A stretch of DNA of 64,000 bases from Vreelandella neptunia (GCF_000712975.1 NZ_JHQL01000001.1:848625-912624), one strand, 5' to 3'. Shown: positions 35,086-45,597, numbered from the stretch's first letter. The notes: a model not told the origin generated them from the sequence alone. Translations and numbers: made by a program.

Positions 35086-36879
35086 TTAGGGCGTGCTTAA
35101 CGGCGTTAGTTCAGGATGACGCTTAAGTAAGTCATCGATTTGCGGGTGATATCTTGCCTGCTGAAGAAATCGTTCAATGAGTTGGCGCGCTTCTTCACTG
35201 CGCCCTAGTGCGTGAAGTACTTCCGCTAAATGAGCAGCAATTTCTTGGTCTGGCATTTGCGCATAGGCGCTTTCTAGCCAGGCAAGTGCATCGTTTGGTT
35301 TACCAAGCCGAAAATAAACCCAGCCCATACTATCGAGAACTGCTGGGTTGTTAGGGTCTGCTTCATAAGCGCGCTCTATTAACTCACGGGCTTCTTCAAG
35401 ACGCCCTTGGAGGTTAAGGTCGGCTAGCGTATAGCCCAACGCATTTAATGCTTCGGCGTTATCAGGCTCAGTACGCAATATTTGACGTAGATCGTTCTCC
35501 ATGGCCTGTACATCGCCCCTTTCCCATGCACGCATTGCCCTTAAATAAAGCAGGCTAGTGTCGTCTGGTGTACGGGTAATTTCTCTATCGAGCAATGCCG
35601 TTGCTTCTTCTTGCAGATTAAGTTCATCGAGTAGCTGTACTTCTAGCATTACCAGATCGCCGAAGTAGTTGTCATAGCGCATTCGCTCAATGCGCAGCAT
35701 AGCGCGAGCATCTAGCAGGCGATCATTTTCAATCAGCATGCGTGCGGCAGTGGCCCTGGCCGGTAGAAACTCGTTGCCACCTTGTACTTGCCGATAATAA
35801 AGCAGCGCGTTATCAACTTCACCTTGGGATTGAGCGATAGCTCCCAGTAAAAAGTAGGCTATGTCGGGCACGCGGTCCTGGCCAATAAGGGGCTGTAGTA
35901 GCCGATACGCGGGCTCGCTATGACCTTCTTCCAGGTAAAGTTGGGCGAGAGCAATGCGCAACTCTTCATTACCACCATGTGTTTCTAGCAGGGTGTTGGT
36001 TTGTGTTTCTGCAGCAGCAATATTGTTCAGACGAATTTCGGCCTGGGCGAGCATTAATATAAAACGGACATCATCAGGTGCTAAATCTAACCCTTGTTGA
36101 GCGGCTCGTTTAGCATCGCGATGATCGCCTGTCTCTAGTGCCAGACGTGCCTTAGCCAGCCACAGAGCGGCAGAAGCGGGTGAGTGCAGGGTTACTTGAT
36201 CTAGATACTGTTGCGCTTGACGCGTTTGCCCCAGGGCGGACTCGATCAATGCAGCGCCAAGCAAAACATCACTATGGAATTCATTTTGCTGAGCGCCAGG
36301 CTTAGCAAGATAATCGCGCAGTGGCTGAACTAACAGGTCCAGCGGTGCCTCTTCAGCCACGGCAGCCTCAGAAAAAGCGGCTATTTCGCCGTTGCCTCCT
36401 GCTTGAGTAATTGCTAAGCGTTGCTCTAGGCTATCCAGCCAATCGCCTCGTTGTAACGAGAGCGTTGCCAGCAATCTGTTTGGAAGTTCTGCTTGGGGTG
36501 CTAGTTCACGCCAGCGTATCGCTGAGGCTTCCATTAATGCCACATCATTACCAAAGCGTGCGGCAAAGGTAGCACGTTCGGCCAGTGCGGCATTGCTATA
36601 GCGCCTAGCAGCTTCCAAGTAGCCTTGGCTGGCATAGCGATAATCACCCCGCTGTCCGGCAAGTTCTGCTGCCAGCAGCGAGCCGAGTCCTTCAGCGTCC
36701 AGCCCACGTGTAATTGGCGGTGCGGAGTGCATGGGATCGTAAGCACTATCCTGAAACCCGTTCTCCTGAGAAGAGGGTGACAGCTGGCAGCCGCTCAATA
36801 ATAGCGTTGCGGCCAAAGGCAGTAGGGGTAAACCCAGTAATGATAGGGGGTGACCCAGTAGTGTCGCGCGAAGGGGCAT
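35086..36879 (-). CDS. Tetratricopeptide-repeat lipoprotein
   Basis: 597-residue protein with a signal peptide and lipobox LLSGC (Cys31), followed by many TPR-like helical pairs across almost the whole length; clear TPR motifs are near residues 235-270 and 445-560 (NALGYTLAD, SMGWVYFRLGKPNDALAWLESAY). Such proteins act as protein-protein scaffolds at the envelope; Pseudomonas has a TPR gene in the same place between lolB and hemA. The specific partner is unknown. Divergent from hemA and upstream of lolB. Confidence 0.87.
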   Translation of the reverse strand: MPLRATLLGHPLSLLGLPLLPLAATLLLSGCQLSPSSQENGFQDSAYDPMHSAPPITRGLDAEGLGSLLAAELAGQRGDYRYASQGYLEAARRYSNAALAERATFAARFGNDVALMEASAIRWRELAPQAELPNRLLATLSLQRGDWLDSLEQRLAITQAGGNGEIAAFSEAAVAEEAPLDLLVQPLRDYLAKPGAQQNEFHSDVLLGAALIESALGQTRQAQQYLDQVTLHSPASAALWLAKARLALETGDHRDAKRAAQQGLDLAPDDVRFILMLAQAEIRLNNIAAAETQTNTLLETHGGNEELRIALAQLYLEEGHSEPAYRLLQPLIGQDRVPDIAYFLLGAIAQSQGEVDNALLYYRQVQGGNEFLPARATAARMLIENDRLLDARAMLRIERMRYDNYFGDLVMLEVQLLDELNLQEEATALLDREITRTPDDTSLLYLRAMRAWERGDVQAMENDLRQILRTEPDNAEALNALGYTLADLNLQGRLEEARELIERAYEADPNNPAVLDSMGWVYFRLGKPNDALAWLESAYAQMPDQEIAAHLAEVLHALGRSEEARQLIERFLQQARYHPQIDDLLKRHPELTPLSTP

Positions 36880-37067
36880 GCGTCTCTCGATCAGGTGGCC
36901 GAATGCTCAGCATAGCGGCTTGGTTGCCTGCGGCAAAGTGGTGTGCGCCAGAACATGCTGTGCTGTGATAGAATATTTCACTTTGAAAACGAAGTAGGGT
37001 GGTGCAATCCATGGTACCTGTTCATAGTATCTATCCTAGTATTTACCCTAGTATTTACCCACTCCTC

Positions 37068-37087
37068 AAACTTGCTTGAGCAAGTTT
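37068..37087. other. Palindrome upstream of hemA
   Basis: AAACTTGCTTGAGCAAGTTT pairs 8 bp on each side of a 4-nt centre, 60 bp before the hemA start. It is preceded by a direct repeat of CCTAGTATTTACC (37035 to 37059). It could be an operator or a leader hairpin; there is no T-run. Confidence 0.45.
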
Positions 37088-37146
37088 CGGACCTTTAGAC
37101 CGATAAGTGACGTGACGACCGATCCACTAGCGAAGACGCATAACGC

Positions 37147-38457
37147 ATGACGCTTCTTGCCCTGGGAATAAATCATCGTACTGCCAGTGTGGCCGTACGT
37201 GAGCAGGTGGCTTTTACGCCAACGCAGCTAGAAAGCGCGTTGACGGAACTGCGCAACCTGCCACAAATTAGCGAAGCGGCAGTGCTTTCGACGTGTAACC
37301 GTACCGAACTTTATTGTGTGACGGATGCCGCTGGTGAGCACGCCGTGCTGGATTGGCTTGGGCGCTTTCATAACTTGCGCGTCGAAGACCTCACCCGCTG
37401 CGCTTACCATTATCTTGACAACGATGCTGCGCGCCATCTAATGCGTGTTGCCGTTGGCCTGGACTCTATGGTGCTGGGTGAACCACAGATACTTGGCCAG
37501 TTAAAGGATGCTTATCAGCAGGCCCGCCAAGCCAACGGGCTGGGGGGCGAACTAGAGCGGTTATTCCAGCACACGTTTGCGGTGGCCAAGCAAGTACGCA
37601 CGGAAACGGGTATCGGTAAAAACCCGGTCTCAGTCGCGTATGCGGCTGTCAGTATGGCGAGCCGTATTTTTGATGACTTTAGCCGTGCCAAAGCGCTTTT
37701 GATCGGCGCAGGAGAGACCATTGAACTGGTCGCGCGCCATCTTCATGAATCGGGCGTGCGACATCTTACGGTAGCCAATCGGACCCGTGAGCGCGCTGAG
37801 CAAGTATCTTCCCCACTTGGGGGGACCGCTATTACGCTGCCAGAAATACCAGAGGCGTTAGAGCAGGCGGACATCGTCATTTCTTCTACTGCCTCGCCAC
37901 TGCCTATTCTTGGAAAGGGGATGGTGGAGCGTGCGCTGAAGAAGCGCCGCCATCGCCCGGTCTTTATGGTCGATATTGCAGTACCTCGTGATATTGAGCC
38001 CGAAGTGGGTGAACTGGCAGATGTTTTTCTTTATACCGTTGATGACTTACAAGAGGTCATTGAGGAGAACCGTCGTCACCGTCAGGTCGCCGCCGATCAG
38101 GCCGAATCACTCATAGAGCATGGGGTGGGCAGCTGGCAGCACGAACGACGAATTCGTAATGGCGGTGAAATCATTCGCGACTATCGACGTCACGGTGAGG
38201 CCATTCGTGACCATTCTCGCGAGCAAGCCCTTGAGCGGTTAGCAAAGGGCGAAGATCCTGCCAAGGTGATTGAACGCTTAGCCCACCAGCTGGCGAACCG
38301 TTTGATGCACCAGCCTACACTTGCCCTGCGCGACGCTGCATCCCAAGAAAATAACGAATTGCTGAATGCCGCGCCCAATCTACTACTGCCTGCTAAGCCT
38401 GCTTTTGAGCAACCAGTGGCCGCGGTAAAACGCCAGAAGGATGATACACCCGCATGA
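37147..38457 (+). CDS. hemA: Glutamyl-tRNA reductase
   Basis: First step of tetrapyrrole synthesis by the C5 pathway: reduces Glu-tRNA to glutamate-1-semialdehyde with NADPH. 436 residues. Catalytic Cys50 lies in [10 protein letters not shown], same position as in E. coli; the NADPH loop is [16 protein letters not shown]. The C-terminal dimerisation helix is followed by about 20 extra residues. The stop overlaps the prfA start by 4 bp. Confidence 0.96.
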   Translation: MTLLALGINHRTASVAVREQVAFTPTQLESALTELRNLPQISEAAVLSTCNRTELYCVTDAAGEHAVLDWLGRFHNLRVEDLTRCAYHYLDNDAARHLMRVAVGLDSMVLGEPQILGQLKDAYQQARQANGLGGELERLFQHTFAVAKQVRTETGIGKNPVSVAYAAVSMASRIFDDFSRAKALLIGAGETIELVARHLHESGVRHLTVANRTRERAEQVSSPLGGTAITLPEIPEALEQADIVISSTASPLPILGKGMVERALKKRRHRPVFMVDIAVPRDIEPEVGELADVFLYTVDDLQEVIEENRRHRQVAADQAESLIEHGVGSWQHERRIRNGGEIIRDYRRHGEAIRDHSREQALERLAKGEDPAKVIERLAHQLANRLMHQPTLALRDAASQENNELLNAAPNLLLPAKPAFEQPVAAVKRQKDDTPA

Positions 38458-39542
38458 AAGAAACTTTGCGCCAACGCCTAGATAGCTTTGCCGACCGCTT
38501 CGAAGAGCTGGCAATGCTGCTGTCTGATCCTGAGGTGATTAATAACCAGCAGCGTTTTCGCGACTACTCCCGAGAGTACGCTGAATTAGAAGAACTGGTG
38601 GCCGCCTGGCAGCGTTACGGTGCGGTGGAAAAAAGCATCGAAGAAGCCGTGCAGTTAAGCCGCGATAGCGACCCAGATATGCGCGAGCTAGCGGAAATGG
38701 AAATCAGTGACGGGCGAGAGCAGCTAGAAGCGCTGGACACCGAGCTGAAGCGCTTGCTGGTACCTAAAGACCCCGATGATGGCCGCGGCGTTTTCTTAGA
38801 AGTGCGTGCAGGAACGGGGGGAGATGAAGCGGCTATTTTTGCTGGCGATTTGTTTCGTATGTACTCCCGCTATGCTGAAAAGCGCGGCTGGCGCGTTGAG
38901 GTGGTCAGCGCAAGCCACGGTGAGCAGGGCGGCTACAAAGAAGTTATTTCTCGGGTGAAAGGCGATGGAGTTTATGCACGCTTGAAGTTTGAGTCTGGCG
39001 CGCACCGCGTACAGCGGGTGCCTGCGACAGAATCGCAAGGCCGGATACACACGTCTGCCTGCACGGTAGCCGTGATGCCTGAAGTGGACGACGTGGGGGA
39101 TATTGATATTAACCCTTCAGACCTGCGCGTTGATACCTACCGTTCAAGCGGCGCGGGGGGGCAGCACGTTAACACTACAGACTCCGCTATCCGTATTACT
39201 CACCTACCTACCGGCGTGGTGGTGGAGTGTCAGGAGGAGCGCAGTCAGCACAAAAACCGCGCAAAGGCGATGTCGTTGCTGGCAGCGAAGCTAAAACGTA
39301 ATGCGGTTGACTCACAGCGCCAAGAGCAAGCCGACGCTCGCCGCTCCTTAGTAGGCTCAGGAGATCGTAGTGAGCGCATTCGTACCTACAATTTCCCCCA
39401 AGGTCGTATTACCGATCACCGTATTAATCTGACGCTTTATAAGCTAACGGAAGTCATTACCGGTGAGCAGCTTGATGATGTGATTGAACCGCTGATTCAT
39501 GAATACCAAGCAGAACAGTTGTCGGCCCTTCAGGACGCTTAA
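38454..39542 (+). CDS. prfA: Peptide chain release factor 1
   Basis: Terminates translation at UAA and UAG. 362 residues. The GGQ loop is at 235-237 (GAGGQHVN) and the stop-codon-reading PAT tripeptide lies in [10 protein letters not shown]. Overlaps hemA by 4 bp (ATGA) and prmC by 1 bp (TAATG). PrmC methylates the glutamine of the GGQ motif, so substrate and enzyme are co-expressed. Confidence 0.97.
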   Translation: MKETLRQRLDSFADRFEELAMLLSDPEVINNQQRFRDYSREYAELEELVAAWQRYGAVEKSIEEAVQLSRDSDPDMRELAEMEISDGREQLEALDTELKRLLVPKDPDDGRGVFLEVRAGTGGDEAAIFAGDLFRMYSRYAEKRGWRVEVVSASHGEQGGYKEVISRVKGDGVYARLKFESGAHRVQRVPATESQGRIHTSACTVAVMPEVDDVGDIDINPSDLRVDTYRSSGAGGQHVNTTDSAIRITHLPTGVVVECQEERSQHKNRAKAMSLLAAKLKRNAVDSQRQEQADARRSLVGSGDRSERIRTYNFPQGRITDHRINLTLYKLTEVITGEQLDDVIEPLIHEYQAEQLSALQDA

Positions 39543-40402
39543 TGAGCTTTGATGTGCTGACTTTCGATGTGCTTTTGCGACAAGCGACGACTCGACTGCA
39601 GGCGGTAGGTTCGCCTTCCCCTAGAATTGATGCCGAAGTGCTGCTCAGCCACGTTACGGGCCATGACCGTACGTGGCTATATACTTGGGGTGACCGCCAT
39701 TGCCCTGTCTGGGAGCATGCAAGATTCGCTGCATTAGTAGCTGCACGTGCTCAGGGAATGCCGATTGCTTATTTGACCGGCGAGCGTGAGTTTTGGGGGC
39801 TGCGATTGGCAACATCGCCAGATACGCTGATTCCACGGCCTGATACAGAAACTCTGGTAGAAGCGGTGTTAGCGCGTGCCCAGGCATCAGAGGGAAGGTT
39901 TCTTGATCTGGGCACCGGTACGGGTGCTATTGCACTTGCCTTTGCCAGTGAAAAACCCAACTGGCAGGTAATGGGAGTAGATATTCGCCCAGAAGCGGTG
40001 GCGCTTGCCACACGCAACGCACAAGCACTTAAAATCGTTAATACTCAGTTCAAGGTTAGCGATTGGTTTAGTGAGCTTGCACCGTCTACTCAAATGACTG
40101 TATTTGACATTATTGTGAGTAATCCACCCTATATTGCTGCTGACGACCCGCATTTGTGTCAGGGGGATGTGCGGTTTGAGCCACGATCTGCGCTGGTGGC
40201 GGGTGCTGATGGCATGGCTGATTTACTGCACTTGATTACCACGGCCCGCGAGTACCTTTCTCAAGGCGGCTGGCTAGCTCTAGAGCACGGGTATACACAA
40301 GCGGCCAGCGTGCGTCATGCGTTAGCGTGTGCAGGCTTTCAAAACGTTGAAAGTATGCAAGACGTTGGAGGTCATGAACGGGTTACTCTAGGGCACCTTT
40401 AA
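39542..40402 (+). CDS. prmC: Release factor glutamine methyltransferase PrmC
   Basis: Methylates the GGQ glutamine of release factors 1 and 2. 286 residues; SAM loop FLDLGTGTGAIALA and NPPY with Asn194 (SNPPYIA). Starts inside the prfA stop codon. Third gene of the hemA operon. The paralogue prmB in this window has the same catalytic motif. Confidence 0.95.
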   Translation: MSFDVLTFDVLLRQATTRLQAVGSPSPRIDAEVLLSHVTGHDRTWLYTWGDRHCPVWEHARFAALVAARAQGMPIAYLTGEREFWGLRLATSPDTLIPRPDTETLVEAVLARAQASEGRFLDLGTGTGAIALAFASEKPNWQVMGVDIRPEAVALATRNAQALKIVNTQFKVSDWFSELAPSTQMTVFDIIVSNPPYIAADDPHLCQGDVRFEPRSALVAGADGMADLLHLITTAREYLSQGGWLALEHGYTQAASVRHALACAGFQNVESMQDVGGHERVTLGHL

Positions 40403-40435
40403 TAACTGCCTGATTCATCAGTATTGGATCCTGCC

Positions 40436-40936
40436 ATGAAACCAAAAAATAGAACGCTGGACCGAATCGATCTTAAAATTTTGCGCTGTTTGCAGGAAAA
40501 CGCGCGAATTTCCTATGTCGATCTTGCCGCTGAAGTCGGCTTATCCACTACCCCTTGTTTAGAGCGTGTTAAACGCCTTGAACGTGCGGGCATCATTCGC
40601 GGCTATCAAGCTATACTTGATCCACAAGCACTGAAAGCCAATTTGTTGGTGTTTGTGGAGATTAGCCTGGAAACTCAGTCACCTGCTGTATTTGATGAGT
40701 TTCGTCGGGCGGTTGAGAAACTGCCGCAAATCCAAGAGTGTCACTTGGTGTCCGGCCAATTTGACTACATTTTAAAATGTAGAATTCCTGAGATGTCGGC
40801 ATATCGACAGTTACTAGGCGACGTAGTACTGACATTGCCGGGAGTAAAAGAGTCTAAAAGTTACGTGGTAATGGAGGAAGTGAAAGAGAGCTTCAGCTTA
40901 CACGTACCTGATTTCGAGGAATTTGAGGATAAGTAG
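40436..40936 (+). CDS. Lrp/AsnC-family transcriptional regulator
   Basis: 166-residue regulator from ATG 40436 with an N-terminal helix-turn-helix (LDRIDLKILRCLQENARISYVDLAAEVGLS region, about 6-50) and a C-terminal RAM ligand-binding domain. The extent of similarity to E. coli Lrp (CLERVKRLERAGIIRGYQA, HLVSGQFDYILKCR) suggests the Lrp branch rather than AsnC. It lies between prmC and moeB, normally adjacent in related genomes, and ends 4 bp before the moeB start. It could be the global Lrp; position alone does not prove it. Confidence 0.87.
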   Translation: MKPKNRTLDRIDLKILRCLQENARISYVDLAAEVGLSTTPCLERVKRLERAGIIRGYQAILDPQALKANLLVFVEISLETQSPAVFDEFRRAVEKLPQIQECHLVSGQFDYILKCRIPEMSAYRQLLGDVVLTLPGVKESKSYVVMEEVKESFSLHVPDFEEFEDK

Positions 40937-40940
40937 CCTA

Positions 40941-41696
40941 ATGATGGATGATCAGGCGCTGCTACGCTATAGCCGCCAAATTATGCTGCCTGAGGTTGAT
41001 ATTGAGGGGCAGGAACGCCTTAGAAGCGCTCATGCTCTCATTATTGGTGCGGGTGGGCTTGGTTCCCCAGTGGCTCTTTACTTAGCGGCCGCTGGCGTTG
41101 GCAAGATAACCATTGCGGATGCCGACACTGTAGAGGTGTCAAACCTGCAGCGCCAGATTGCTCACCAACAGGCAAGTATCGGCTCTAATAAAGCGCGTTC
41201 AGCAAAAGCGAGCATGCAGGCGCTTAACTCTGAGTGCCATGTTATCGCTTTGGAACAGCACGTTGATGGCCAGGCGCTTGAGGCGCTGGTCGCAGCGGTA
41301 GATGTGGTGTTGGATTGCACGGATCGTTTTTCGAGCCGCTATGCGATTAACGCTGCCGCTCATCAGGCCGGCGTACCACTGGTCTCTGGAGCGGCCATTC
41401 GTTTTTCTGGGCAGTTAGCGGTTTTTGATCCTCGTAACCCTACATGCCCCTGCTATGCGTGCCTATACCCGCCAGGGGACAGCGAAGATGAAGCCTTGAG
41501 CTGTGCTGAAAGCGGGGTAATGGCACCACTGGTTGGATTGATCGGCTGTTTTCAAGCGATAGAGGCTTTTAAGCTGTTGAGCGGCACAGGGAAGCCGCAC
41601 CAAGGCCTTTCCACTTTTGAAGGCCTGAGTGGTCAGTGGCGCCACTTCCAAGTGCCTCGCGATCCTGCTTGCCCCGTGTGTGGTCGCGCTGGTTAG
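40941..41696 (+). CDS. moeB: MoeB/ThiF-type adenylyltransferase
   Basis: E1-like enzyme that adenylates the C-terminus of the molybdopterin synthase small subunit MoaD (or ThiS). 251 residues from ATG 40941; the ATP loop GAGGLGSPVALYL is near 39-51, and the zinc ligands are CPCYAC-type and C-terminal CPVCG cysteines. The segment CAESGVMAPLVG resembles MoeB. No moaD or thiS neighbour is present, so MoeB rather than ThiF rests on similarity. A TTG at 40923 would add six residues. Confidence 0.85.
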   Translation: MMDDQALLRYSRQIMLPEVDIEGQERLRSAHALIIGAGGLGSPVALYLAAAGVGKITIADADTVEVSNLQRQIAHQQASIGSNKARSAKASMQALNSECHVIALEQHVDGQALEALVAAVDVVLDCTDRFSSRYAINAAAHQAGVPLVSGAAIRFSGQLAVFDPRNPTCPCYACLYPPGDSEDEALSCAESGVMAPLVGLIGCFQAIEAFKLLSGTGKPHQGLSTFEGLSGQWRHFQVPRDPACPVCGRAG

Positions 41697-41706
41697 CCAT
41701 ACGGGT

Positions 41707-41734
41707 AAAAAAACGCCCGCTGAGCAGCGGGCGT
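41707..41734 (-). terminator. Intrinsic terminator of ahpF
   Basis: On the minus strand ACGCCCGCTG, a 2-nt loop, CAGCGGGCGT and then a run of Ts. It ends the ahpF transcript just short of the convergent moeB gene. A smaller GGGCGG/CCGCCC hairpin lies between it and the ahpF stop (41771-41790). Confidence 0.85.
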
Positions 41735-41816
41735 GACGTCACGGTCTTTACGTCAAAGGAACAACCTAAAGGGCGGTAGGGGATCCGCCCAGCAGGCTAG
41801 CTAATGTCGAATCAGG

Positions 41817-43373
41817 TTAGTGGCGAATCAAGTAGTCAAACGCACCAAGTGATGCTTTTGCACCTTCACCCATGGCGATAATAATTTGCTTGTACGGCAC
41901 GGTGGTAACGTCACCTGCGGCAAATACGCCAGGTACTGATGTCATGCCATGAGCATCGACAATGATTTCGCCGCGCGGTGTCATTTCAATAGGGGAGCCT
42001 TTCAGCCACTCGGTATTAGGCACGAGACCAATCTGTACAAAGATGCCCTCCAGAGCGATGGTCTTAAGCTCGTCAGTGTTGCGATCTTTGTACGTTAAGC
42101 CGTTAACACGGCTACCGTCCCCCGTCACTTCTGTGGTTTCAGCGTTTAAAATAATGTCTACGTTGGGCAGGCTCTTAAGCTTTTTCTGCAGCACGGCGTC
42201 TGCACGCATTTCACCCATAAACTCGACAAGAGTGACGTGGCCCACAATGCCGGCCAAATCGATCGCCGCTTCAACACCAGAGTTGCCGCCACCAATCACT
42301 GCTACGCGTTTACCCTTGAAGAGCGGGCCATCGCAGTGGGGGCAGTAAGCAACGCCTTTGTTGCGATACGTTTGCTCGCCGGGTACGTTCATTTCGCGCC
42401 AGCGCGCACCGGTCGCCAGCACGAGCGTTTTACTCTTTAATTTAGCGCCTGACTCGAAGATTACTTCGTGTAAACCACCTTCGGTTTCAGCTGCTTTAAA
42501 TGTCGTCGCGCGCTGAAGATTCATTACGTCAACCTCATACTCTTTGACGTGTTCTTCCAGGGCGCTAACTAGCTTGGGACCTTCGGTATGGCTGACTGAA
42601 ATAAAGTTTTCAATGCCCATGGTGTCTGCTACTTGGCCACCGAAACGCTCAGCAGCGACACCGGTGTTGATGCCTTTACGAGCTGAGTAAATCGCAGCGG
42701 ATGCACCCGCCGGGCCACCACCAATCACTAGCGTATCAAAAGCCGCTTTTTCACTTAGCTTTTTGGCTTCACGCTCAGCAGCGCCTGTATCCACTTTAGC
42801 GAGAATCTGTTCTAGGGTCATGCGGCCCTGGTCAAATGGCTTACCATTTAAGTAGATGCTGGGAACCGACATGATTTCCCTGGCTTCGACTTCATCCTGG
42901 AACAGCGCGCCGTCGATGGCGACGTGGCGAACGTTCGGATTGAAAATTGCCATCAAGTTGAGCGCTTGAACAACATCTGGGCAGTTCTGGCAGGAGAGTG
43001 AGTAATACGTCTCGAACAGCATTTCACCGTCGAGTGCCTTGATTTGATTTAGCAGTTCTTCGGACGTTTTGGGGGGGTGTCCACCCACTTGTAGCAGTGC
43101 CAGCACCAACGAGGTGAACTCATGCCCCATCGGGATGCCCGCAAATACCACGCCGGTTTCTTCGCCGGGGCGGTTAATGGCAAATGACGGCGTGCGATTA
43201 TCCTGGCCGTCAGTTTGCAGTGTAATCTTGTCGCTTAGGCTGCTGATGTCTTCGAGCAAGCCTAGCAACTCACGTGACTTGGCGCCGTCATCGAGGGACG
43301 CAACGATCTCGAACGGTTGAGTCACTTTTTCTAAATAAGCTTTCAACTGATTTTTTAAATTGGCGTCCAGCAT
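41817..43373 (-). CDS. ahpF: Alkyl hydroperoxide reductase subunit F
   Basis: NADH-dependent FAD disulfide reductase that recharges AhpC. 518 residues. An N-terminal double-thioredoxin domain has the redox pair Cys128/Cys131 (CQNC); the flavin part has [10 protein letters not shown] at 218-227 and the active pair Cys344/Cys347 (CPHC), one residue from E. coli numbering. Downstream of ahpC on the same strand with a 202-bp gap that contains a hairpin. Confidence 0.96.
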   Translation of the reverse strand: MLDANLKNQLKAYLEKVTQPFEIVASLDDGAKSRELLGLLEDISSLSDKITLQTDGQDNRTPSFAINRPGEETGVVFAGIPMGHEFTSLVLALLQVGGHPPKTSEELLNQIKALDGEMLFETYYSLSCQNCPDVVQALNLMAIFNPNVRHVAIDGALFQDEVEAREIMSVPSIYLNGKPFDQGRMTLEQILAKVDTGAAEREAKKLSEKAAFDTLVIGGGPAGASAAIYSARKGINTGVAAERFGGQVADTMGIENFISVSHTEGPKLVSALEEHVKEYEVDVMNLQRATTFKAAETEGGLHEVIFESGAKLKSKTLVLATGARWREMNVPGEQTYRNKGVAYCPHCDGPLFKGKRVAVIGGGNSGVEAAIDLAGIVGHVTLVEFMGEMRADAVLQKKLKSLPNVDIILNAETTEVTGDGSRVNGLTYKDRNTDELKTIALEGIFVQIGLVPNTEWLKGSPIEMTPRGEIIVDAHGMTSVPGVFAAGDVTTVPYKQIIIAMGEGAKASLGAFDYLIRH

Positions 43374-43499
43374 GACAGTGGCTTCCTCGCAGTCAGCAGT
43401 AATGAGTTCTCAACCTAAAACGCTCGCTGCTGTTGAAATGAAAGACAGCATCATGAGAAAGAGCGATAGGGAAAACGATGGTTGCGTTAACACGGGTAC

Positions 43500-43532
43500 T
43501 CAAAGAAAGACACCCGGGGTCGCCCGGGTGTC
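43500..43532 (-). terminator. Hairpin between ahpC and ahpF, likely attenuating terminator
   Basis: GACACCCGGG and CCCGGGTGTC pair over 10 bp around GTCG (43509-43532), followed on the minus strand by TCTTTCTTTG. It probably ends most ahpC transcripts and lowers ahpF expression. Confidence 0.75.
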
Positions 43533-43575
43533 GCGCTGCCTTAAGGGCTACCCTGTATCGGCAGCAGTAGGCGGT

Positions 43576-44139
43576 TTAGATTTTGCCTACGAGATCTAGA
43601 GAAGGAGCAAGTGTCTCTTCACCTTCTTTCCATTTAGCCGGACATACTTCGTTCGGATTCTCACGAACGTATTGAGCGGCCTTCACTTTGCGCAGCAACT
43701 CTTCAGCGTTACGACCGATGTTACCAGCGTTGATTTCGACGATCTGGATTTTACCGTCAGGATCAACAACAAAGGTGCCGCGCTCAGCAAGACCCGCTTC
43801 TTCGATCAATACGTCGAAATTGCGAGAAATTTGCAAGGTCGGGTCGGCGATCATCGGGTACTGCAGTTTACCGATGGTTTCAGAGCTGTCATGCCAAGCT
43901 TTGTGAGTAAAGTGGGTGTCAGTAGACACGCTGTAGATCTCAACACCTAGCTTTTTAAATTCAGCGTAGTTGTCAGCCAGATCGCCAAGCTCTGTCGGGC
44001 AAACAAAGGTGAAATCAGCTGGGTAGAAAAAGAAAATAGACCACTGACCTTTCATGTCTGCTTCAGTAACGTCGATAAATTCGCCGTTCAGATAAGCAGT
44101 CGCTTTAAACGGTTTTACTTCAGTATTGATCAAGGACAT
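43576..44139 (-). CDS. ahpC: Alkyl hydroperoxide reductase subunit C (peroxiredoxin)
   Basis: Typical 2-Cys peroxiredoxin that reduces hydrogen peroxide and organic peroxides. 187 residues like E. coli. Peroxidatic Cys47 in TFVCPTE and resolving Cys166 in NEVCPAK. Cytoplasmic. First gene of the ahpC-ahpF pair, with a candidate OxyR site about 100 bp upstream. Confidence 0.97.
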   Translation of the reverse strand: MSLINTEVKPFKATAYLNGEFIDVTEADMKGQWSIFFFYPADFTFVCPTELGDLADNYAEFKKLGVEIYSVSTDTHFTHKAWHDSSETIGKLQYPMIADPTLQISRNFDVLIEEAGLAERGTFVVDPDGKIQIVEINAGNIGRNAEELLRKVKAAQYVRENPNEVCPAKWKEGEETLAPSLDLVGKI

Positions 44140-44478
44140 CTATAACGTCTCCAAAATAAGTGAATGACAGTGGAAAATATTGAGTTTTATTTTAACCAAC
44201 TACGACTAATAGCTAAAATTGTAAAAATAAATATATGCAATAGCTTAAGGCTATGTGTGTGCATTATTAATATTTAGCTACCTTACAAGTGGGGGTGCAG
44301 TGAGCCGATCACAAGAATTTTTCACATGGACTTGCGATAGGCGTCGCTGCACCGCAGAATTCGCTCGTCTGGCATAGTCGCCATAGCTGTTTAGGCGTTT
44401 TGGCATAAGCTGAACATCTGAACGATGTGGCAATCCACAACTATTTTTATGATATCGGTTTTTATAAGGAGTAGTGAG
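44140..44478. other. Divergent regulatory region ahpC / potF
   Basis: 339 bp between divergent genes. The ahpC-proximal half is very AT-rich and has the candidate OxyR site. The potF-proximal half has no clear -35/-10 pair; GGAG at 44469-44472 is the potF ribosome site. No coding frame seen. Confidence 0.5.
44240..44254 (-). promoter_or_regulatory. Candidate OxyR half-operator upstream of ahpC
   Basis: ATAGCTTAAGGCTAT is an ATAG-N7-CTAT inverted repeat like one half of the OxyR consensus, 101 bp before the ahpC start. A weaker ATAGCTAAAA match begins at 44209, but the 31-bp offset is not the canonical 22 bp, so full OxyR spacing is not shown. Confidence 0.4.
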
Positions 44479-45582
44479 ATGGGGAATATTCACAAACTTT
44501 CAGTGGCCGTTACGGCCCTCTCTTTTGCCGTAGCGGCTGCCAGTGCCCAAGCGAATGAAGTGCGAGTTTATAATTGGTCTGACTATATCGCCCCTGAAAC
44601 GCTTGAAACGTTTACCGAGCGCACCGGTATTGAGGTGATCTACGATGTGTATGACAGCAATGAAATCCTAGATGCGGCACTTTTATCGGGTCGTTCTGGC
44701 TATGATGTAGTGGTTCCTTCTACACATTATTTTACGCGTCAGTTAAAAGCTGGCGTTTATCAGCCGCTGAACCATGAGCTGTTACCCAACCTGGACAACC
44801 TTAATCCTGAGTTAATGGGTAACCTGGAAGGTATCGACAGCGGTAGCGAGTACTCTGTGCCTTATATGTGGGGCACCAATGGCCTTGGTTACAATGTTGA
44901 TCGTGTCACCGACATTTTAGGTGATGATGCGCCCGTGGATAGCTGGGCACTGTTATTCGATCCAGACATTACTAAACAGCTTAGCGATGCTGGCTGTGGA
45001 TTAGCCATGCTAGACTCTGGTGATGAAATGCTTTCTCCCGCTATGGCATACCTTGGCCTTAGCCCACTGAGTGAAAACATTGAAGATCTTGAAGCGGCTG
45101 GCGAACTAATCGCTAACATCCGCGACAACATTACGTATTTCCACTCGTCTCGTTATGTTTCCGACCTAGCAAATGGCGATATCTGCGTAGCAGCAGGTTA
45201 TTCTGGCGATATTTTCCAGGCGGCCGACCGTGCTGAAGAAGCGGGACGTGATTTCACCATTGCTTACAGCATTCCCAAAGAAGGCGCTGCGCTGTGGTTT
45301 GATATGATGGCCGTTCCAGCAGATGCGCCGAATACTGAAAATGCCCACGCGTTTATCAACTTTATTTTAGAGCCAGAAATTGCGGCTGAAATTAGTGAAT
45401 ATGTGCGCTATGCCAACCCTAATGCAGCGGCAAATGAGTACCTGTCTGACGAGTTGCTAAATGATCCTGCCGTATATCCTGAAACGGATGTCATGCAGAA
45501 CCTCTACGTTGCGGTAGAGAAGCCTCAAGACGTTCAGCGCGCGCGTACGCGTATCTGGAACCGCGTCAAATCAGGCCGTTAA
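44479..45582 (+). CDS. potF: Polyamine-binding periplasmic protein (PotF/SpuD-like)
   Basis: Solute-binding protein of a putrescine-type ABC importer. 367 residues from ATG 44479 (GGAG 6 nt upstream); a frame start at 44425 would spoil the signal peptide. Signal peptide cut after ASAQA-NE near residue 23. The mature start VRVYNWSDYIAPETLETF is characteristic of PotF/SpuD/SpuE. Spermidine or putrescine as ligand is inference from family. Followed by potG-potH-potI. Confidence 0.9.
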   Translation: MGNIHKLSVAVTALSFAVAAASAQANEVRVYNWSDYIAPETLETFTERTGIEVIYDVYDSNEILDAALLSGRSGYDVVVPSTHYFTRQLKAGVYQPLNHELLPNLDNLNPELMGNLEGIDSGSEYSVPYMWGTNGLGYNVDRVTDILGDDAPVDSWALLFDPDITKQLSDAGCGLAMLDSGDEMLSPAMAYLGLSPLSENIEDLEAAGELIANIRDNITYFHSSRYVSDLANGDICVAAGYSGDIFQAADRAEEAGRDFTIAYSIPKEGAALWFDMMAVPADAPNTENAHAFINFILEPEIAAEISEYVRYANPNAAANEYLSDELLNDPAVYPETDVMQNLYVAVEKPQDVQRARTRIWNRVKSGR

Positions 45583-45597
45583 TTTAGCCAGCATCTA

